DNA from: Hsuehochloa calcarea
Lineage: Eukaryota > Streptophyta > Magnoliopsida > Poales > Poaceae
Length of the DNA stretch: 64,000 bases
NCBI GenBank assembly: GCA_036346395.1
Contig: CM070615.1
Span: 2,609,534-2,673,533, forward strand
Direction of reading: 5' to 3'
Positions 49,301 to 58,300 of this stretch are shown piece after piece. Both the position numbers and the translations under genes were made by a program. Numbering within the stretch: the first letter of the stretch is position 1; the number at the start of each line of letters is the position of its first letter. Under the pieces are notes generated by a model, which saw only the letters and a list, made by a program, of their open reading frames with translations, had not been told where the DNA came from and did no database searches.

Positions 49301-52300
49301 CTCCTTCACCGTCTCCTGCACCACTGTCATCCTCTCCATAGGCTCCTCCTGGCCTTGTTCCTTCTTATCCTCTCTACTACACTCGTCGTCTGCAAGTTGG
49401 GGATTCTCCTGATGCACCATCTTCTTCTGATGGGTCATTTTCTCCGGCCCCTCCTCGATATGCTCTTCGTGATCGTCAGCCTATTCGGCCTCCTACGCGC
49501 TTTTGTTTAGCGGCTCTTGCCGAACCGACTTCCTATCGTGATGCTGCTATTCATCGGGAGTGGCAGCCTGCGATGGCAGAGGAGATTGCTGCCCTTGAGC
49601 GTACTGGCACGTGGGATCTTGTCTCTCTTCCTGCACGTGTTACTCCTATCACGTGCAAGTGGGTCTACAAGGTTAAGATCCGCTCTGATGGTTCTCTTGA
49701 GCGCTACAAGACTCGTCTCGTGGCATGTGGTTTTCAGCAGGAGCATGGTCGTGATTATGAAACTTTTGCTCCTGTGGCTCACATGACCATTGTTCGCACT
49801 CTTCTTGTTGTAGCGTCTGTTCGGGCATGGTCCGTCTCTCAGCTTGATGTCAAGAATATCTTTCTCAATGGTGAGCTGCGTGAGGAGGTTTATATGCAGC
49901 CACCACCGGGGTATTCTGTTCCTGAGGGTATGATTTGTCGTCTTCGCCGATCTCTTTACGGACTCGAGCAAGCTCCTCGTGCTTGGTTTGATCGTTTCTC
50001 TTCTGTTGTCACTGCAGCTGGTTTCATTGCTAGTGCTCATGATCCTGCTCTTTTTATTCACACTTCGTCTCGTGGTCGGACGTTTCTCCTTTTATATGTT
50101 GATATGATCATTACTGGAGATGATTCTCAGTACATCACTTTTGTCAAGGAGCGTCTAAATGAGCAGTTTCTCATGTCTGATCTGGGTCCTCTTCGCTACT
50201 TTCTTGCGATTGAGGTTATTTCTACACCTGAGAGCTTCTATCTGTCCCAAGAAAAGTATATTCAGGACCTTCTTGATCGTGCTTCTCTCATGGATCAGCA
50301 CACTGAGATTCCCATGGAGCTTAATGTTCATTTTCGGCCCACTGACGTGGGCCTCTTACTGATCCTACTCACTATCGTCACCTTGTTGGGAGTCTTGTTT
50401 ATCTGGGTGTCACTCGTCCTGACATCTCATACCCTGTGCATATCTTGAGTCAGTTTGTTTCTGCTCCCATTCAACTCCATTATAGTCATCTTCGTGTTCT
50501 ACGATATCTTCGTGGAACCATCACTCGTCATCTGTTTTTCCCTCGCTCTAGCTCTTTATAGCTCCAGGCATATTCTGATGCCACCTGGGCTAGTGATCAT
50601 TCTGATCGCTGGTCTCTCTCTACTTATTGTGTTTATCTTGGTGATTCTCTCATTGCTTGGAAGACTAAGAAGCAGACAGCAGTTTCTCGTTCGAGTGCTG
50701 AGGCTGAGTTGCGATCTATGGCTTTGTTGACTGTGGAGATTACTTGGCTACGGTTGAGGATTTTGGTGTTTCTGTTTCAGCACCCACTCCTCTTTCGTCT
50801 GACAGTACAGGGGCTATTAGCACCGCTACAAATCTGGTGAAGCATGAGCTTACAAAAGCATATTGGTGTTGATGCTTCCTACATGCGGACCAGTGCGAGG
50901 ATCGATTGTTGCTCTCAAGATGTGCCTTGTAACTTGGTTGGCGATTTCTTCACAAAGCGCGCAGACAGAGCTCAAAGATGACTTCTATCTCTCCAAACTT
51001 AATGTTGTTGATTCAACATAAGTTTGAGTGGGCTGTTAGATGTGTATTGTACAAGGAGTTCTTTGCATATATGTCACACATGTACTTGTATATATATTGG
51101 CTCATTGACCTTATATTGAATATAAGCGCTATTCATAACAATTCAAACTAGAATGTAAAACATAGCATTAGATGATCCAATTATGCCCCCAATGTCTACC
51201 ATTAACTTATAGAAGAACTTATATTATCAGTAAATATTCTGAATGCATGTCAAAACCGTTCTATAGATTACATAGTTATTCTAACAATAAATGCAAAGTA
51301 CTATAGAATTATCATCCTAAAGTTTTGGATCTGCATACCCCTTGGTAGAATCCAATGGCAACACCGTTCCGAAGCAATGCAATCTGGTTAGCCCTCTCGT
51401 AGATGTGAGCTAAAGGTAGATATGAGATATACCTGAGAGGGATCCACAAGAATATTGTAAAAAAAAAAAGAGTTGATGTAAATTGAATAAACTATGGCAA
51501 AAAGAAACAATTCTAGATTGAATGTAAAATCCTCACACATCGGAGGGGTAAAACTTTATGCCAAGGCTTGATCCTGCTACATTTGCGATTAAGTTCTCAT
51601 GAGAAAGAACAACTCCCTGAGAAAAGATTGGCATCCAACATCACAGGTTTGAAAGGTAGAAGTAGAAGAGCTTTGTTGACGGAGCAAAGAACAATCGGAA
51701 GGGTGGATGATTTACCTTGGGTGTGCCAGTAGTGCCACTAGTGTAGCATATAGTGGCAACATCTTCAGGTTTTGGAGGACTAAATGGTTGAGGACTCACC
51801 TTTCCCTGAGTTAAAGATTGATCGGAGTTTAGAACAACGAGGGACACAGTAAATAGGAATGAGCAGAAAACTAGAGGTTCTAGCAACCTTTATTCTACAC
51901 ATATGCAGGCAGTCAATGCAAAACTAAAACAAAGGCAATATATCAAGTATGCACGTACTACATATGCCTATAAGAAGCATTGAACACATGTACATTTAAA
52001 CATACAAAACTGTGACTTCAGATAAGAGAATATTTAATCCATCAGGTAGTCCAAACATTTGTTTCTATGTAAGGGTGTCTCTTAGCTCTCATGTGTATTG
52101 CACACAAAATGGAAGTAAGGAACTATTGTGCTTGCAGACACATTACACCATGTCAATTTACTGTATACTGGAGATTCAACTTTCGTTCTGGATATATCCA
52201 ACTTTCACCCAAAAAGGGGGGAAAAACTTCTACATATCTCATGTATACAACCATCTAACATAAGCGGAAACTAGACATCACATCAATTTTGTTTGAAGGG

Positions 52301-55300
52301 ATGAATCTTGGAAATAGTGTAAAGTTAATCAATGAAACAGACATGATGGAGTGCAGCTGAGTAGTTCATATCTCAAGAATTTTCATGTACTAGAACAACC
52401 AGATGCCACACTAATTGCACCATCCAACAGTCAGTTAAAGCGGGACAATTAGTTGCTACATGAGAAAAAAAATGTATATACAGAACAAATATTCAGACTG
52501 TGAAGCAAGTGTATGGCTGTTGAAAGTTCCAGCAAGAGTGTCTCGTTTTTGCCCAAAGGAGAAAGCAATGGGCCAGCCAAGGCATGTTTTTTTAAGTACT
52601 AGTAGAGTGTCTGTATGTTGCAACAGAGTCCTAAAAGAGGGTGAGATGTACCGGCAGACAAAATCCTAAACCGTGTAATAAATATCAATTTCTAGCGAGC
52701 GTGTCGATGGCGACGGTGGTGGCCGACAGGAGATGTAGAGCAGAAGCGAGGTCGAGGCTCGAGTCACTGCCGATGCGGACCGGCGCGCGTGTGACGCGCA
52801 TCAACGGTGGTGGCCAACCAAAGATGTGGAGCAAAAGCGAGATCGGGGGGGGGGGGGGGGACGATGGTTGATGGAGAGGGGAAGTGATGGGCGGTTAGAA
52901 GGGGAGAGGAGAAGTTGGGGTGGGCGAGGGACTCGCGAGCAGTTCGGATTTGTTGGATTTTTTTTGTATGAGGGGTAAGACGATCTTCCCGCTGCGCGGG
53001 GGTAAACTCCTTTTATTAGTTAAGATTAAGAAATGGTGCACCATATGCCCATAGAACTAAAGAGCTAGGTGTGCAGTGCAGCTAGCGGCTTTTGTTTAGT
53101 TGACAACTTGGTTGGTATACATGGAATCTTTTCTACAAGTATATTGTTGGAATATATTCACCTTTATGGCAGATTGATTATGCTTCTTACATGCAGATCG
53201 TACATATTTAGTATTGACAACTAGCTACCTTATTTAGCTCCTAGATTAGTTCCTAGTCAACCTCTCTAATTAGCTACCTAACCAGTACACCTTGTACTCT
53301 ATATATGCCTAGAGAATCAATGAGAATTGTCATCGTGGAATTCTCCCAATCATTTCCCTCTTTCATGGTATCGGAGCCAAAACCGATTCTAGCCTTTCCT
53401 TTTCCTCCTCTCTGCTCCCATGGGCGACAACACTGGAGAGGCCGCTGCGGGCGCCATTGCTGCTGCTGCCACCGCCGAGTGGGAGGCTACCACTACTGAT
53501 GCTGCTGCCAATGCCCTCATCGTCCATAATCCAGCTTCCGCACTATCCACGATCAACGTGTGCACGCACATCCCCTTCTCCCTCGAGATGCACCCTCCAA
53601 ACTTCAGCCGCTGGCGTGAACTCTTCACGTGTCTCCTCGGCAAGTTCGGCGCCGCCAGACATATCGACGGCACCCCTGCTCCTGAGGGCGCCAACCCAGT
53701 GTAGCAGGCCACCTACTTCGCGGTGCGCTCGCTCCTCTATGCCTCGATCTCAGAGGAGATCCTCTCCATCGTCCTCACCTCAAGCGTGTCTGCCCGTGCC
53801 ATTTGGATGAGCATCGAAGGCCTCTTCCTCGACAACAGGGCCTCGCGTGCACTCTCCCTGGAGGCCGACTTCCGCAATCAGGCGCAAGATGACCTCTCGA
53901 TACTTGCCTACTCCCAACGCCTGAAGAACTTCGCGGACGCCCTCGCCGACATCGGCCAGCCGGTCTCCTCCGACACTCTCGTCCTCACCCTACTGCGCGG
54001 ACTCAACGAGAACTACAGGCACATGACCTCCATCATCAAGACGAGGTCACCTCTCCCTCCGTTCCTTGAGGCTCGTTCTCTGCTCCTGCTCGAGGAAGCC
54101 GGTCTCAAGATCGGCAAGCCCGAGCCCACGACGGCTCTCATCGCCCCCACGGACAAGTCTTCATCAACTCCCTCCGGATCGAACTCCGGAGGATCTAATG
54201 GTGGCCAGCGCAAGTCCAAGTACAAGGGCAAGGGCCACAAGAACACCGGCGGCAACAGCATCAGCACTCCCTGGAATCGCCCCGGCCCCCCGGTCAATCC
54301 ATGGACCAGCCAATTCCAGGTCTGGCCGTCGGGTGGTCCTGGCATTCTTGGTGCCGGTCCACCCCGAGCCTTCATCATCCTGGCAACTTCCAAGGCGTGC
54401 CGCCGTCGTACCAACCCACGCCGATGTACCACCGCGTCGTCCTGGGATCAAGCCTCACTGACCCAGGCCCTGAACGCGATGTCCATGCAGCAGCTCGGAA
54501 ACACTTGGTACATGGACTCCGGCGCTTCGTCTCACCTCTCCACCGATCCCGGTAACTTGTCCCATTTATCGTGCTCCTCCCCCTCTACTCATGTCGTCGT
54601 CGGTGATGGCACTCATCTACCCATCACAGGCACAGGCACGAAAACTCTTCCCACCTACCCTACAAAACATCCTAATCTCGCCCAAACTCATTTCAAATTT
54701 GGTTTCTGTTCGCAAATTCACCACTGACAATCTGTGTTCTGTGGAATTTGACCCTTTCAGTTTCTCTGTCAAAGATCTCCAAACCAGGCACGAGATTCTT
54801 CACTACAATAGCTCTGGCGACTTGTACCCGCTTCGACTGCCCTCCTCACCGCGCGCCTTCTCCACCACCACCATATGGCACCGCCACCTCAGTCACCTCG
54901 GTTCCCCAGCTTTGTCTAGATTAGCTTCGTCGTGTGCTATCTCTTGTAATAAACTTGACATCGCAACTTGTCATGCATGTCAACTTCGGAAACATGTTCG
55001 TCTCCCATTGCCCCCTTCATTGTCTTGCACAACAAAACCATTTGTTATAATCCATTGTGATTTATGGACGTCCCCTCTACCTAGTATGTCTGGCATTAAA
55101 TATTATATTGTATGCTTGGATGATCACACGCATTACTTGTGGACATTTCCTCTCAAACTCAAATCTGAAACCTTTCAGGCTCTTCAAAATTTCCATGCCT
55201 ACATTCGGACTCACTTTCAATCTTCTGTTTCTTTCATATAGTGTGGCAATGGTAGGGAACTCGATAACACCGCCGCTCGCGATTTCTTCCTCGCACACAG

Positions 55301-58300
55301 CACCCACTTTCGCTTCTCCTGCCCTCACACCTCGCAACAAAATGGCAAGGTCGAGCGCATCATCCGCACCACCAACAACATCATGCGTTCCCTGCTCTTT
55401 CAAGCCGGCCTCCCCCCATCTTTTTGGGTAGAAGCTTTACACACAGCCACATACATTCTAAACCGAATTCCCACCAAAGTCCTTAACAACAAAACTCATC
55501 ACGAGTCCTTGTTCGGCTCTCCGCCAGACTACTCGCATATGCGTGTCTTCGGCTGTCGCTGTTTTCCAAAGCTCTCCTCTACAGCTAGCCACAAACTCGC
55601 ACCGCGTTCCACCGAGTGCATTTTTCTTGGTTATCCAACCAATCACAAAGGTTACTGCTGCCTCAACTTGTTCTCAAACCGTATCATCATCTCCAGGCAT
55701 GTAATCTTTGATGAAAATGATTTTCCATATGCTACTTACTCGTCTTCGCAGCTGTCCTTTTACCGGTTCCTCGACAACTCGGACGACGGTGCACCAGCCA
55801 CACCACCTCTGCGGCTTCCTGCTGGCCTGGTGCCCCCCACGGTCGCACCAGCGCCACCGGCAGGCCCTCCCCTCGACGACTCCACAGGCGAGCTACATGG
55901 GCACAGGCCGCCTCCTGCCTCTCCCGCCACGTTCGGTGGGCGCCCAGGGCCCGCCCGTCCCGAAGACACATCCAGCGGCCCGCAGGAGCATGGGCCGCCC
56001 CCCGTGCTCACGCCGCACGGGAACCAAGCACCGGGCAACTAGCACGCCAGGTCCTCCACCGATCCAGCGCCTGCCTTGTCTTGCGCTCCGCCCAGCGCCC
56101 AAGCTCTGCCACCGCGCCCACCTGTCACGCAGGTGTATTCCGCCGGGAACGCACTGGACCTACTGCTCCAGCCACCGTGACCGCAACTCACGGCCCGGAC
56201 TCCACGGTATCGACTACGGCTCCCACGGCCAGCGACGACGCACTTGCTGGCCCCCTCCGCTATCCGGTGGAACACGTCCCTCCAATGGTGAATCATCACC
56301 CGATGCAAACTCGAGGAAAGGGCGGCATTCGGGTTCCCCAGGACCTCCACACCTACATGCCGTCGACAGCAGGCTCCCTTTCTCTACTGCCGAAGACATA
56401 CCGCGGCGCCCTCGCTGATCCGCACTGGCGTGCGGCTATGGTTGAAGAGTTCAACGCTCTCACAGCCAATCAAACTTGGGACCTCATTCCTCCTCCGAAC
56501 GCGAACATCGTTACTGGCAAATGGGTCTACCGCCACAAGCTCAACTCCGACGGCTCCTTAGCTCGGTACAAGGCGCGGTGGGTTCTGCGCGGTTTCTTCC
56601 AGCAGCCCAGCCTCGACTACGACGTGACATTCAGCCCCGTCGTTAAGACTTCAACCATCCGCACAGTTCTCTCCCTCGCAGTCTGCAGCGATTGGCCCGT
56701 CCATCAACTGGATGTCAAAAATGCATTCTTGCATGGCACATTCGCTGAGACTGTGTACTGTCAGCAGCCGTCCGGCTTCGTCGACTCCACGCGCCCGGAT
56801 CATGTGTGCCGCCTCAACAAGTCACTCTACGGACTTAAACAAGCGTCGCGCGCTTGGTACAACCGCTTCTAGGCCTTCATCCTCTCCATCGGCTTCCACA
56901 GCTCAAGTGCGACACGTCCCTCTTCATCTACAACAACGGCTCCAAGGTCGCCTACCTGCTGTTGTATGTCGATGACATTGTCCTCACGGCCTCAACATCG
57001 GCTCTTCTTCATCAAGTCATTGCAACCCTTCAACAAGAATTTTCAATGTCCGATTTGGGCGCCCTACGCTACTTCCTCGAGATCACCGCTCATCGCTCAC
57101 CTCGGGACATCTTTCTCTCACAAGAGAAGTACGCCACCGAGATACTAGAGCGTGCCAAAATGACCTAGTGCAACCCCTGCGCCACACCTATCGAGGTCCG
57201 CTCCAAGTTGTCATCCACAGCTGGCCATCAGTAGTTGATCCAACACTTTATCGGACACTCGCCGGTGCACTGCAGTACCTCACCCTCACCCTCACCCGCC
57301 CCAACATCACTCATGCGGTGCAGCGAGCGTGTTTACATATGCATGATCCCCGGGAACATCTCTCTCTTGTCAAGAGAACTTTAAGGTACGTGAAAGGCAC
57401 ATTGGGGCATGGTCTTCAGCTGTCCTGTGGCTCTAAAAGTGACCTCATTGTCTACTCCGACGCCGACTGGGTCGGCTGTCCTGACACACGCCGCTCCACC
57501 TCCGGCTTCTGTGTCTTCCTCGGCGACGACCTCATCTCATGGTCCTCCAAACGGCAACACACGGTATCCTGCTCCAGTGCTGAAGCTGAGTACCGCGGAG
57601 TGGCTAATGCCGTTGCAGAAGCATGTTGGCTCCGTCAACTTCTCGCCGAACTCCGCCAACCTCTCAAGAAGGCCACAGTTGTCTATTGTGACAACATTAG
57701 CACAGTCTACCTCTCCACTAATCCGGTGCAACATCAACGCACCAAACATGTTGAGATCGATCTACACTTCATTTGTGAGCGCGTAGCGCTTGGAGACGTC
57801 CGCATGTTTCACGTTCCAACCTCCCTTTAGTATGCGGATATCTTCACTAAGGGGCTGCCGACTGTCGTCTTCACTGATTTTCGGTCCAATCTCAACATCC
57901 GCTCCTCTCCCAGTTGACACTGCGAGGGGCTGTTGGAATATGTTCACCTTTATGGCAGATTGATTCTGCTTCTTATATGCAGATCGTACATATTTACTAT
58001 TGACAGCTAGCTGCCTTATTTAGCTCCTAGATTAGCTCCTAGTCAATCTCTATAATTAGCTACCTAACCTGTACACCTTGTACTCTATATATGCCTAGAG
58101 CATCAATGAGAACTGTCATCGTGGAATTCTCCCAATCATTTCCCTCTTTCATATATCACCAAACCATTTGTAGAAGATGTACAAGGAATAAGAACAAAAA
58201 GGAAGCAAGGAAGAAACCAAAAGGAAATGGAAAGCCTATTCGTGAAGTGCTTCCACAGAAGTTGACTTAGCCCATTCCAGATTATGACAGTAAAAGAAGC

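Noticed and set aside
52840..52862. Long G run as a G-quadruplex regulatory site
   Set aside because: It is a simple homopolymer in a repeat-like intron segment. There is no evidence for function, and length is unreliable in assemblies.
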